Shown here: positions 23,795-31,759 of the stretch, one piece after another
Layout: each line of letters begins with the position of its first letter
How positions within the stretch are numbered: the first letter of the stretch is position 1
IMG/VR virus record: IMGVR_UViG_3300022934_000005
Span: 49,103-113,102 of that record
Direction: 5' to 3' (one strand)
Origin: a virus
DNA: 64,000 bases
Translations under genes and position numbers: made by a program
The notes under the pieces: generated by a model
Told to the model about the DNA's origin: nothing
Databases searched by the model: none
Seen by the model: the letters and a program-made list of their open reading frames with translations, nothing else

Positions 23795-24223
23795 TTACTT
23801 GTTGTATTCTAGTAGTGCCTGTCGCAATTTATCAGAACCGCCCACTCTTACGTTAATAATACCGTTATAATAGTCGTCTGTTTCTAATACTCGGCGGTCA
23901 AATTGCTCTCTTGCCTCTATATAGGACATCTCTGCCCGTGATTTGCAAAGGTATAGTATTTCTCTTGTGAAGTTTTCTGGGCCTAGTTGTTCTACGTCTA
24001 CTAATAGTTTATCAGACGACCCCCAGTAGTCTTTCCAATCTGATTCTTTGTGTCCTCGACGCTTATTTTTGCGTCCTTTTAGGGGAGGTTTAGTAGTTTT
24101 GAATTTGGCTAGTTTTTTGCCTATGTATTTTTGCCCGTTAGTTGTATTTGTTATAAGATAAACAAAGCCTTCATACTCTTCTGGTATAGATTCAATTGTT
24201 TTTCCCTGATAAGTCCATTGCAT
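23795..24223 (-). CDS. GIY-YIG-type endonuclease
   Basis: A 142-aa protein with the GIY-YIG core at residues about 19-36: FVYLITNTTNGQKYIGKK. Basic residues follow (GRKNKRRGHK), then a REILYLCKSRAEMSYIEARE segment carrying a candidate catalytic Glu. GIY-YIG nucleases cut DNA and in T4-like phages include homing and host-DNA-degrading enzymes. It is the last gene of the gp47-gp46 operon rather than inside an intron, and it borders the non-coding region at 23286-23794. A free-standing homing role or phage-exclusion nuclease are both possible. Confidence 0.82.
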   Translation of the reverse strand: MQWTYQGKTIESIPEEYEGFVYLITNTTNGQKYIGKKLAKFKTTKPPLKGRKNKRRGHKESDWKDYWGSSDKLLVDVEQLGPENFTREILYLCKSRAEMSYIEAREQFDRRVLETDDYYNGIINVRVGGSDKLRQALLEYNK

Positions 24224-24241
24224 AATGGTACTTATTTGTGC

Positions 24242-24460
24242 CTATGTTTCGTCTGTTGTATTTTGGCTTTTGTTATCAACGTAATCACTCATAATTTCGT
24301 TTCTACGTTCACTGCAAAGCCTACGTATTTCGCTTAACCACTTTCTAGCCGCACGTTTAGTACGTTCGCTCTTGCGAATTTCAAAGGCTTCGTTGGCTTT
24401 GTAGTATTCCATGTAAGCCTTTGTAAGTTTGTCATGCGTGTCTTGTGGTATATCGCTCAT
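24242..24460 (-). CDS. Small charged helical protein, 72 aa
   Basis: Begins MSDIPQDTHDKLTKAYMEYY; lysine/arginine/glutamate-rich and predicted helical throughout (RTKRAARKWLSEIRRLCSER). Its ATG overlaps the gp46 stop by 4 nt (ATGA), so translation is coupled. Similar small ORFs next to gp46 occur in marine T4-like phages. Possibly nucleic-acid binding from its charge; function unassigned. Confidence 0.75.
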   Translation of the reverse strand: MSDIPQDTHDKLTKAYMEYYKANEAFEIRKSERTKRAARKWLSEIRRLCSERRNEIMSDYVDNKSQNTTDET

Positions 24461-26229
24461 TCTACTATTTCAATATCGTTATCGTAACTTGTAAAGCCGT
24501 TTTCTTTTACAACTTTCAGTACATTATTAACTCTACCAATTAATTCGTCTTTGTGCGAAATCAAATAGATGTTTTTATTACGTTCTCTACCCATCTTTTT
24601 AAGAATACTCAAAGAACTTTCAACACCTGCACTATCCATACCACTATCAATCAACTCATCAATGAACAATAAGTTAATATTTTGATATAATGATTCCCAA
24701 ACATCACGGAACGCCCAACTCATACCAAGTATAAGTCTATTTCGTTCACCTCTTGACAAGTTATCAAAGTCTAAGTCCTGTCCTAGTTGTTGAATTTCAA
24801 CTGATAAGTCGTTTTGGAATACAACAGTATGTGGCAAACCTACTTTATCCAAGTAATATGTTAGCCTGTTGTTTAGATATGCAAGATTTTGTTCAATAAT
24901 CTTTTTACGTATGAACGAATCTTTGTTAGTTAACAGTTTATACAAGAATTCTTGATGGTCCTTGTAACTAGTAAGTTCATTTACAGTATCCCATTCGATC
25001 TCTTGAATAGCAGTATCCTTGAGATCATCAATTTGTTCTTGATAAGGATCTGTTTCTGCTTGTTTTTCTTCTAATACTTTTTTTAAGTTTTCAACATTGC
25101 TTCTATGATCATATGCTTCTTTAGCAACATCATAAAATGTAATAGGCTTTGCATCAATCTCACCAATGTCACTAATCTTTAGGTTAACTTTTTCAAACTT
25201 ATCAGCAATTTCAATCATGTATGTGTGTGCATCACCGTAGTCACGTTGCATTTTGTTTCGAAGTTCTTCTAGTTTGTCATCGTGTAGGTCTTGTCCACAA
25301 GCATAACATTTTGCGTGTTCTAGGTCGTCCAACTCTTTTCCAAGTTTATGAACATTTTTATCTGCTTGTTCCAAGGCACGTTCAATTGTTGCTCTTTCTT
25401 TTAGTAAATTAGAGTGTCTAGTTGTTGTTTCTGTCCAAGTTGCAAGTTTTTCATGTGCTTCTAGTTCTGCTTCAATGTCAACTTGCTCTAATTCCTTAAT
25501 ACCTTTTTCTAATTTAAGGCATTCTTCTCTGTTTTGTGCAATCCACGCCTTGCGTCTGCTTTCTAACCGACCAATGTTTTCAGTAATTTTTTCATTGCTG
25601 GTTTTGATTGCTGTAATTTTTGCATTTTCTTCTGTAATACTATCTCTTGTTTCTTTAATTTTATCTCTAAGCATATCTGCTTTTTCAGATAGGATAGTAA
25701 TACCTAAAAGTTGCTCAATGATAGCACGTTGGTCATTGTTTTTCATTGATAAAAATGGTTCTGTGTATGTGTTTAGTGCAACAATATGCTTAAACATATC
25801 ATGGCTCATACCTAATAAATCATTAATATCTTCTTGTGTTTTACGACTGTCGCCTTGTGATTCGTCAGTCATTTCTTGTTCATTACCGTTAATACTAAAC
25901 TTTAGTAAGTTGGGTTTACGTCCTCTTTCAATATGATACTCTACTCCGTCTTTTTCAAACGTAAGAGTTACCAACATTGCTTTGTTATTTGTTTTGTTTA
26001 CAAGATTATCACGCCTAATGTTGGTTAATGCCATACCAAATATAGCATATGAAAGGGCGTTAATGATAGTGGTCTTACCTGTTCCGTTTCTAGAGCCGCT
26101 ATCATCACCACCTTGGTCTAAGTTTTCACCTAGCACCAACGTTAATTGCTGTTTATCAAAGTCAACTGCTTGTGTAGCATTACCTACACTCATAAAATTC
26201 TTAACTGTGAGATTTTTTATTTTAATCAT
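24457..26229 (-). CDS. gp46: Recombination endonuclease ATPase subunit (gp46-like, Rad50/SbcC)
   Basis: A 590-aa SMC-type ATPase. Expanded Walker A at residues about 34-54, ending SGSRNGTGKTTI. Long coiled coils flank a zinc hook CYACGQ near residue 306. ABC signature LSRGERNRL is near 493, Walker B LLFIDELID near 520 and the H-loop LISHKDE near 560. With gp47 it resects DNA ends for recombination-dependent replication and host DNA degradation. T4 gp46 is 560 aa. Overlaps the gp47 stop by 8 nt, so the two subunits are coupled. Confidence 0.97.
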   Translation of the reverse strand: MIKIKNLTVKNFMSVGNATQAVDFDKQQLTLVLGENLDQGGDDSGSRNGTGKTTIINALSYAIFGMALTNIRRDNLVNKTNNKAMLVTLTFEKDGVEYHIERGRKPNLLKFSINGNEQEMTDESQGDSRKTQEDINDLLGMSHDMFKHIVALNTYTEPFLSMKNNDQRAIIEQLLGITILSEKADMLRDKIKETRDSITEENAKITAIKTSNEKITENIGRLESRRKAWIAQNREECLKLEKGIKELEQVDIEAELEAHEKLATWTETTTRHSNLLKERATIERALEQADKNVHKLGKELDDLEHAKCYACGQDLHDDKLEELRNKMQRDYGDAHTYMIEIADKFEKVNLKISDIGEIDAKPITFYDVAKEAYDHRSNVENLKKVLEEKQAETDPYQEQIDDLKDTAIQEIEWDTVNELTSYKDHQEFLYKLLTNKDSFIRKKIIEQNLAYLNNRLTYYLDKVGLPHTVVFQNDLSVEIQQLGQDLDFDNLSRGERNRLILGMSWAFRDVWESLYQNINLLFIDELIDSGMDSAGVESSLSILKKMGRERNKNIYLISHKDELIGRVNNVLKVVKENGFTSYDNDIEIVE

Positions 26230-27235
26230 GTACTAAATCCTTGTATATCTCAAGTAGTTTCGCTTTATTAAAGTTATCACTGTCAATTGCTTCAATTTCT
26301 TTAGCAACAATTTGGTCTACACTTTCAAATTGTTGAATATCAATATCAGAATTGATTTCTTCATCCTTTGTATTTGGAATAAGTGTAATTTCTCTACAAT
26401 TATAATCCTTAATAAATGTTTCTTTGATAAAAGTTGCTTCTTCAAACGATATAGGTAAGTCTAATGTAACCCTAAGATACATTTTAGGTTTAATAAGTGT
26501 ATCTTTTTCGTCAAGTAGTTGCGACAGTTTTACTGTTCTGTACTTTGGACAGTTCCACCAGTTAATATATTCTGGCTCGCCGCCCCATTCCAATACCATC
26601 ATACCACGTTCATCATCCCATGCATCAGCATAGTTGTGTGGAAGTGCATTACCAATATAGTGTATCGGTCCTTGCACCTGACGTTTATGGAAGTGTCCAC
26701 TGAACACATATTCTTGATGTTTAAAGTGGTCTGCTTTCAATTCACCAGTATCTGGCATCTGTACCATTGCGTTCATATAGAAGTTTGGAAGTTCAAAGTG
26801 GCCAAACATATATTTGGATTTAATTTTTGAAATATTTTTCCATTCATCTTCTACCAACCAAGGCACAAGTGTTACATCATCTTGTGTCATGATTTCATTT
26901 ACCATGGTAATGCCTTCGATATGCTTACCAAAAGCAATACTATTCAAATCTCGTTTGTCTTTATAGTATAAATCATGGTTACCAGGAAAGAAATAAAACT
27001 TTTCAAATGCTTTACCTAGTTTTTCTAAACATCGAATGGTGTAATCAAGTGTGGTAATGTTCAAACTGTTTCGGTTATGGTGCCAATCGCCCATAAAAAT
27101 ACCAGTTTCGCAACCTCGTTCCTTTGCTTGATCGATATACCAATCGATAAATTCCTCACAATCTTCATTGTGAGTTCTTGAATTAGATTTTAATCCAAAA
27201 TGGATGTCTGTAAATACTGCAACTTTCTTAAACAC
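26222..27235 (-). CDS. gp47: Recombination endonuclease nuclease subunit (gp47-like, Mre11/SbcD)
   Basis: A 337-aa metallophosphoesterase (T4: 339). Motifs in order: FTDIHFG (residues 8-14), GDWHHNR near 49, FPGNHD near 98, FGHFELP near 145 and SGHFHKRQ near 180, which supply the two-metal site. Starts with GTG (AAGGAA 6 nt upstream). Partner of gp46. A sigma70-type promoter (TTGACT-17-TACAAT) lies directly upstream, so the pair can be expressed independently of gp55. Confidence 0.97.
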   Translation of the reverse strand: MFKKVAVFTDIHFGLKSNSRTHNEDCEEFIDWYIDQAKERGCETGIFMGDWHHNRNSLNITTLDYTIRCLEKLGKAFEKFYFFPGNHDLYYKDKRDLNSIAFGKHIEGITMVNEIMTQDDVTLVPWLVEDEWKNISKIKSKYMFGHFELPNFYMNAMVQMPDTGELKADHFKHQEYVFSGHFHKRQVQGPIHYIGNALPHNYADAWDDERGMMVLEWGGEPEYINWWNCPKYRTVKLSQLLDEKDTLIKPKMYLRVTLDLPISFEEATFIKETFIKDYNCREITLIPNTKDEEINSDIDIQQFESVDQIVAKEIEAIDSDNFNKAKLLEIYKDLVHD

Positions 27236-27259
27236 GTTTTTTCCTTACGATAACTTGTA

Positions 27260-27288
27260 ATTGTACCTGAAAACTTCAATGAAGTCAA
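27260..27288 (-). promoter_or_regulatory. Sigma70-type promoter of gp47/gp46
   Basis: Minus-strand TTGACT (27283-27288), 17-nt spacer, TACAAT (27260-27265); both hexamers one base from consensus. Start near 27253, about 18 nt before the GTG start with its ribosome site. Confidence 0.85.
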
Positions 27289-27295
27289 CCGGCAT

Positions 27296-28129
27296 TTACT
27301 CATTATTCTTTTTGTTTCCGTAATGTTCTGCTTGTTCTCTTTCAAATACGCCTTGATTCTGCCTTGTGAAACTTGGATTCATGTTATTCATTTCCAAGAT
27401 GTCGTCTCTAATGTTTTGATTGCGTTTTTCAATGTTGATAATACGTACAAATGAGTTTGTGACTGCCGCTGTGTAGTAAGCAAACGGGTTGTTACTCTTA
27501 GATTCATCAAATTGTAAACCAATTTGAGTAAGTTGTAGTATCGCTTGTCCTCGCATTTCATCATTATAAGTGTATCCTCTCACGTTACCTCTTGTTGCAT
27601 AACGTTCACACAACTTCATCCACATCAAAGCAAGTTTGTTTGTTGCTTGGCCGGCCTTAAGATCAAAGTGACCATTCTTCATTCCGCCTTGCCAATGGCT
27701 CTTACCAACACACACTAGTTCGTCTTTTGAGTTAAACTTATAGTGCTGGAAAGGTGGAAAGTTCAATTTTACTTTTGTGTCTGCTACTGTTTTTGGATTT
27801 TTCTTACGACCCTTTTCTTCTGGGATATGATCATACGTCATAATTCTAAAAATAAGTTCGTTTTTTTCAATTTTTCTGTAATCTACTTCGCAATCTGCTT
27901 GTTTTACTTTTTCGCCTGCTTCTTTACGTGCTTCGTAGTCTGCTTGACTTAGTCTTTTGGCTTTATTACGCTTTGCTTCAGCAATAGTACGTATGTTAAT
28001 CTTGTCTATACTTGGTAAAATAATATCGTATCGATGGTATTCTTCGTCTACAAAACTGCAATATGATGTTTTTGACTTATGTATTTCCGCAAGAAGATCT
28101 CGGTTGTTTAGGTAGTTTTGTCTTTTCAT
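27296..28129 (-). CDS. gp55: Late-transcription sigma factor (gp55-like)
   Basis: The segment FDESKSNNPFAYYTAAVTNS followed by FVRIINIEKRNQN (about residues 215-250) matches T4 gp55 ([20 protein letters not shown]...). NYLNNRDLLAEI near the start matches YVNNKELLQAI. gp55 directs host RNA polymerase to late promoters with the sliding clamp. The product is about 278 aa against 185 in T4; the extra is mainly a basic insert in residues about 35-150. The frame is open to an ATG at 28147, but a consensus promoter would start RNA near 28153. The GGAG inside that first codon pair is a better ribosome site for the ATG at 28129, hence my choice; 28147 remains possible. Confidence 0.9.
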   Translation of the reverse strand: MKRQNYLNNRDLLAEIHKSKTSYCSFVDEEYHRYDIILPSIDKINIRTIAEAKRNKAKRLSQADYEARKEAGEKVKQADCEVDYRKIEKNELIFRIMTYDHIPEEKGRKKNPKTVADTKVKLNFPPFQHYKFNSKDELVCVGKSHWQGGMKNGHFDLKAGQATNKLALMWMKLCERYATRGNVRGYTYNDEMRGQAILQLTQIGLQFDESKSNNPFAYYTAAVTNSFVRIINIEKRNQNIRDDILEMNNMNPSFTRQNQGVFEREQAEHYGNKKNNE

Positions 28130-28159
28130 ATTAAATAAATTCTCCATAAGTTACTGTCT

Positions 28160-28188
28160 ATTATAAACTACGTACATAACTTTGTCAA
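28160..28188 (-). promoter_or_regulatory. Perfect consensus sigma70 promoter of gp55
   Basis: Minus-strand TTGACA (28183-28188), 17-nt spacer, TATAAT (28160-28165): an exact match in both hexamers and spacing. The -35 shares base 28188 with the divergent late promoter. Confidence 0.93.
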
Positions 28189-28195
28189 CTAAATA
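28188..28195 (+). promoter_or_regulatory. Late promoter (ACTAAATA) of the baseplate operon
   Basis: Plus-strand ACTAAATAAT before AAGGAG and the ATG at 28217. It abuts the -35 of the gp55 promoter on the other strand, so polymerase bound at one site would cover the other. Confidence 0.72.
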
Positions 28196-28216
28196 ATAGT
28201 AAGGAGTTAACCAATT

Positions 28217-29110
28217 ATGGGAATAGTTAGAGACAGTAGTGGAAATCCAGTAAGAGACAGCAAAGGCAATCCTGTTCGTTCTGGAAGTCCAGATTCACAA
28301 GCATCAAATACAAAGCCAGGTCCAAGTGGTCCACCACCACAGTTTGTAACTGACTTTATTGATTCTTTAGGGTTCGGTAAAAAACTGAGATCAAAGAACC
28401 TAGCAGGACTGTTTGATAAAAAAGGCGGCTCTACCAGCAATGTAAACTTTAAAGGTTCAAAGCGTGACTGGCGTGTTAAACTTTCAGTTCCGGACAGTTT
28501 CAAAGGATCTCCATTGTTAAAGGTTTTAGCAAATACCGGTGGTTTGGTATTTCCTTATACTCCGACAATTATTGTTGCTCATAGTGCAAACTATAATGCC
28601 ATAACCCCTGTACATACTAATTATCCTTATTTTGCATACCAGAATTCACAAGTGGATCAGTTGGTAATTACAGGAGACTTTTTTGTACAAAACGGAGCAG
28701 AAGCAGAATATTGGGTAGCGGCAATGCACTATCTAAGATCATGTACAAAAATGTTTTATGGCGGAGATGAAGAAACTATTGGTGCACCACCGCCTGTTGT
28801 AAAATTAAATGGTTATGGAGATTTTATTTTTAATAATGTTCCTGTTGTTATTACAAACTTTACAATCGACTTACCTCAAGACGTTGATTATATTCAAACA
28901 GGACTTAACGGTGTTACGGTTAAGCGTGGAGAGATCATGACAGATTTTGAAATGGAAATTCCAACTGGCCCAGGAGTAAGTTGGGTTCCGACACAAAGTT
29001 TGATTACTGTAACAGTACAGCCTATCTACAGCAGACGTGAAATTGAACAGTTTAGTTTACAAAAATATGTTAATGGATCATATTTAAGTAACGGCAAAGG
29101 ATTTATTTAA
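28217..29110 (+). CDS. Baseplate tail-tube initiator (gp48/gp54-like)
   Basis: A 297-aa protein with an N-terminal Gly/Asn/Pro/Ser-rich tail that repeats GNPVRDSKGNPVRSG. It is followed by a tail-tube-like domain (WRVKLSVPDSFKGSPLLKVL near residue 90, then FPYTPTIIVAHSANYNAITP). The latter half (GDFIFNNVPVVITNFTIDLP) fits tube-like beta structure. T4 gp48 and gp54 cap the baseplate and start tube polymerisation; next-door gp53, gp5, gp25 and gp6 support this. I cannot separate gp48 from gp54 by eye. Strong AAGGAG ribosome site. Overlaps the next start (TTTAATGG). Confidence 0.83.
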   Translation: MGIVRDSSGNPVRDSKGNPVRSGSPDSQASNTKPGPSGPPPQFVTDFIDSLGFGKKLRSKNLAGLFDKKGGSTSNVNFKGSKRDWRVKLSVPDSFKGSPLLKVLANTGGLVFPYTPTIIVAHSANYNAITPVHTNYPYFAYQNSQVDQLVITGDFFVQNGAEAEYWVAAMHYLRSCTKMFYGGDEETIGAPPPVVKLNGYGDFIFNNVPVVITNFTIDLPQDVDYIQTGLNGVTVKRGEIMTDFEMEIPTGPGVSWVPTQSLITVTVQPIYSRREIEQFSLQKYVNGSYLSNGKGFI

Positions 29111-29415
29111 TGGCAAAGTACGAAGAATCAAGTCCTTGGAAAAATACACCTAATAACGAAACTGGTGAATATCTAGATTTTATGAGGCCGAGACCAGTGC
29201 CAGCATCGCCTGATGATGTGTTATATGAAATTGAACCTCAATATAACTACAGACCAGACCTACTAGCATATGACTTATACGGAACACCTAAACTATGGTG
29301 GGTGTTTGCTCAACGAAACATGGATGTTATCGAGGACCCAGTTTATGATCTTAAAGTAGGTACTTCAATTTATCTACCTAATGGATCTACACTAAAGAAT
29401 TCATTAGGAGTCTAA
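29110..29415 (+). CDS. gp53: Baseplate wedge protein (gp53-like)
   Basis: A 101-aa protein, shorter than T4 gp53 (196), keeping the conserved core: IEPQYNYRPDLLAYDLYGTP (residues about 41-60) and KLWWVFAQRNMDVIEDPVYD, then GTSIYLP. This LysM-like piece secures the wedge in the baseplate inner ring. Coupled to the preceding gene by a one-base overlap and followed immediately by the hub gene. The N-terminal part of T4 gp53 appears to be missing or very short here. Confidence 0.88.
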   Translation: MAKYEESSPWKNTPNNETGEYLDFMRPRPVPASPDDVLYEIEPQYNYRPDLLAYDLYGTPKLWWVFAQRNMDVIEDPVYDLKVGTSIYLPNGSTLKNSLGV

Positions 29416-29416
29416 G

Positions 29417-31759
29417 ATGGCTATCGGCGATCCAGAGTACGAAAAAAAGAAAAAAGAATCAGGCAAGGGCGAAACAGATCAACTTAATGGTGAAGTTGCT
29501 GACTTTGAACATGAAGGTTCAGTATCAAAAACAGATAGTAAATCAAAATCCGATACTGAGAAAAAAGATACAGTAAAAACTATCAAGTACGAAAACATCA
29601 AGAAAGTTAATCTTAAAGATAACGAACTTGAAAGGTTTAGAACTGTTAACCATCTTTGGAGTTTATACTGTTTAGACAATAACGAATTACGTGATCCTGA
29701 TAACACCTATATGCTTGAAGGTAAAGAACCTAATGTTGTTGTTATCAAAGCCGCAGGCGGCACACAAAACGTAGGGTTTCGCAAAGCAACTACTAGTTTA
29801 GAAAGACAAGGCGGTAGGGTAGAATACTATATTAATAGTTGTTCTATTAATTCTGTTATTAGTCCTAACAGTAGATCTCGTGTAACACAAATGCACCAAG
29901 GTTCTTTTACAGTTATCGAACCTTATAGTATGGGACAATTCTTAGAAGCACTGATGGTTGCCGCTCAAATGGCAGGACATAATAATTATGTAACCGCACC
30001 GTTCTTACTAGTTGTTGAAATGGTAGGTTGGGACGATGAAAATAATTCACAGCGTATTGGCAGAAGGTGCTTACCTGTTCAGTTATCTGAATCATCAATG
30101 AGCGTTGATCAAAGTGGTAGTGTGTATGAAGTATCATTTATTTCACAAAACTCCTCAGCATACTCTGACTCAGTACAAAACATTCCACATGATATTACAA
30201 TTATTGGTAATCAATTAGCAGAAGCATTACAAAGTGGTGGTCAAAGTTTAACAACTGCTCTTAATACAACACTTCTTAAACGTGAAGAAAAAAATGAAAG
30301 GACGTTTGCTGACGAATATATTATTTTATTTCCTAAAGAAGATGCACTTCAAAGTAAAAAGTTAGAAACAGCAAAAGAAAATACTGAAGAAGGTGTTGTT
30401 AAAGGTTCACAAGAATATTATGCAACAGTTGGAGGAGAAGAAAAAGGAACAGTTGAAATTGATTACGATGCATGGTTAGCAGACACACTAGGTATTAGTG
30501 TAAAAAGAAGTGATCTAAGTGAAGCAGTAAAAGTTCAAGCATTATCGGAAGAAAACCTAAACGATGTTGGTAAATCAAAACTTGTTTTAGATAAACTACA
30601 ACCAGGTGAAATTAATCATAGCGGATATGGCAGAGTATATGACCCGATCAAAAAAACTTTTGAACAAAAAGGAAATAATATTCCAAGTGATAAGCGAGCC
30701 TTTAAATTCCAAAAAGGAACACGTATAACAAATATTATTGAAGAAATGGTGTTACAAAGTGAGTATGGTAAAAACTTACTTGAACGTAAAGTTGAAGATG
30801 GATATCGTCCGTGGTTCACAGTTCAAGCAATGGTGTTTAATGTTCCTGTTAAAGAAGTTGAAGCACGTAAGGGTAGACAGCCAAGGATTTATGTTTATAG
30901 GGTTGTACCTTATAGAGTTCATGCAAGTACTTGGATGTCGCCAACAGATGTTGCACCTGACACAAAACCGTTACTAGTTGATGTTAATAAAGAGTACAAT
31001 TATATGTACACAGGTAAAAACAAAAACGTACTTAACTTTGACATTAGATTTAACTACAGATTCTTAACACCAGTTCCGCTTGATAATGCCTCTGATACTA
31101 AGTCTAAGCAAAATGCAGGCGATAGTGCAACTGCTGACAAACAAAATCTTGGAGGTGATACTCCGCAAAAAGAAGGTGATAAAGAAAAACCTAAAGTAGC
31201 ATTAAAGCCGTTAGTAGGTGCAGAACTAGAAGTGATCACAAGTGGTATGAGAGCAGTACCACAGGATACAAAAGATGTAATTGCTAGAACATTCCACAAA
31301 GCACTTGTTTACAGTAATGCAGACATGGTGCAAGTAGAATTACAAATTATGGGAGATCCGTATTTCTTATCAGATAGCGGAATGGGAAATTACCAAAGTG
31401 CCGCAGGAGCAACTTGGTTTGAAGACGAAAACGGTCAAATTGATCACGTGCGAAGCCAACAATACATTGTTTTAAATTTTAGAACACCATATGACTATGC
31501 TCTTAATAAAGATACAATAGAATTTCCAACAATGATAGATGAAAACAACGGCGTAGTTGTTAGAGAATTTAGTGGTTTGTACCAAGTAACAGAAATAACA
31601 CATACATTCGAAAACAACCAATTTACCCAGACACTTAAATTAAATAGAATGACTAATCAACAAGAACTTGACACGCCTAAGAAAGCAACAGGTAATAATA
31701 ATCCTACAGAAGAAAAGGCGCAAGAGAAAAAAACCGCAGGCGGAGGCAGTGGTAGGTAA
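29417..31759 (+). CDS. Baseplate hub protein (gp27-position), 780 aa
   Basis: N-terminal ~65 residues are a Lys/Glu/Ser-rich flexible tail. The core has beta-rich segments (YINSCSINSVISPNSRSRVT near residue 137, FTVIEPYSMGQFLEALMVAA near 165), and the C-terminal half has VELQIMGDPYFLSDSGMGNY near 641. ITHTFENNQFTQTLKLNRM near 730 is the closing motif typical of phage hub proteins of the gp27/gpD type. It lies between gp53 and the gp5-like spike. T4 gp27 is 391 aa, so this is about twice that size, with a long charged insert around 290-400. Assignment rests on position and the C-terminal hub motif. Confidence 0.75.
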   Translation: MAIGDPEYEKKKKESGKGETDQLNGEVADFEHEGSVSKTDSKSKSDTEKKDTVKTIKYENIKKVNLKDNELERFRTVNHLWSLYCLDNNELRDPDNTYMLEGKEPNVVVIKAAGGTQNVGFRKATTSLERQGGRVEYYINSCSINSVISPNSRSRVTQMHQGSFTVIEPYSMGQFLEALMVAAQMAGHNNYVTAPFLLVVEMVGWDDENNSQRIGRRCLPVQLSESSMSVDQSGSVYEVSFISQNSSAYSDSVQNIPHDITIIGNQLAEALQSGGQSLTTALNTTLLKREEKNERTFADEYIILFPKEDALQSKKLETAKENTEEGVVKGSQEYYATVGGEEKGTVEIDYDAWLADTLGISVKRSDLSEAVKVQALSEENLNDVGKSKLVLDKLQPGEINHSGYGRVYDPIKKTFEQKGNNIPSDKRAFKFQKGTRITNIIEEMVLQSEYGKNLLERKVEDGYRPWFTVQAMVFNVPVKEVEARKGRQPRIYVYRVVPYRVHASTWMSPTDVAPDTKPLLVDVNKEYNYMYTGKNKNVLNFDIRFNYRFLTPVPLDNASDTKSKQNAGDSATADKQNLGGDTPQKEGDKEKPKVALKPLVGAELEVITSGMRAVPQDTKDVIARTFHKALVYSNADMVQVELQIMGDPYFLSDSGMGNYQSAAGATWFEDENGQIDHVRSQQYIVLNFRTPYDYALNKDTIEFPTMIDENNGVVVREFSGLYQVTEITHTFENNQFTQTLKLNRMTNQQELDTPKKATGNNNPTEEKAQEKKTAGGGSGR

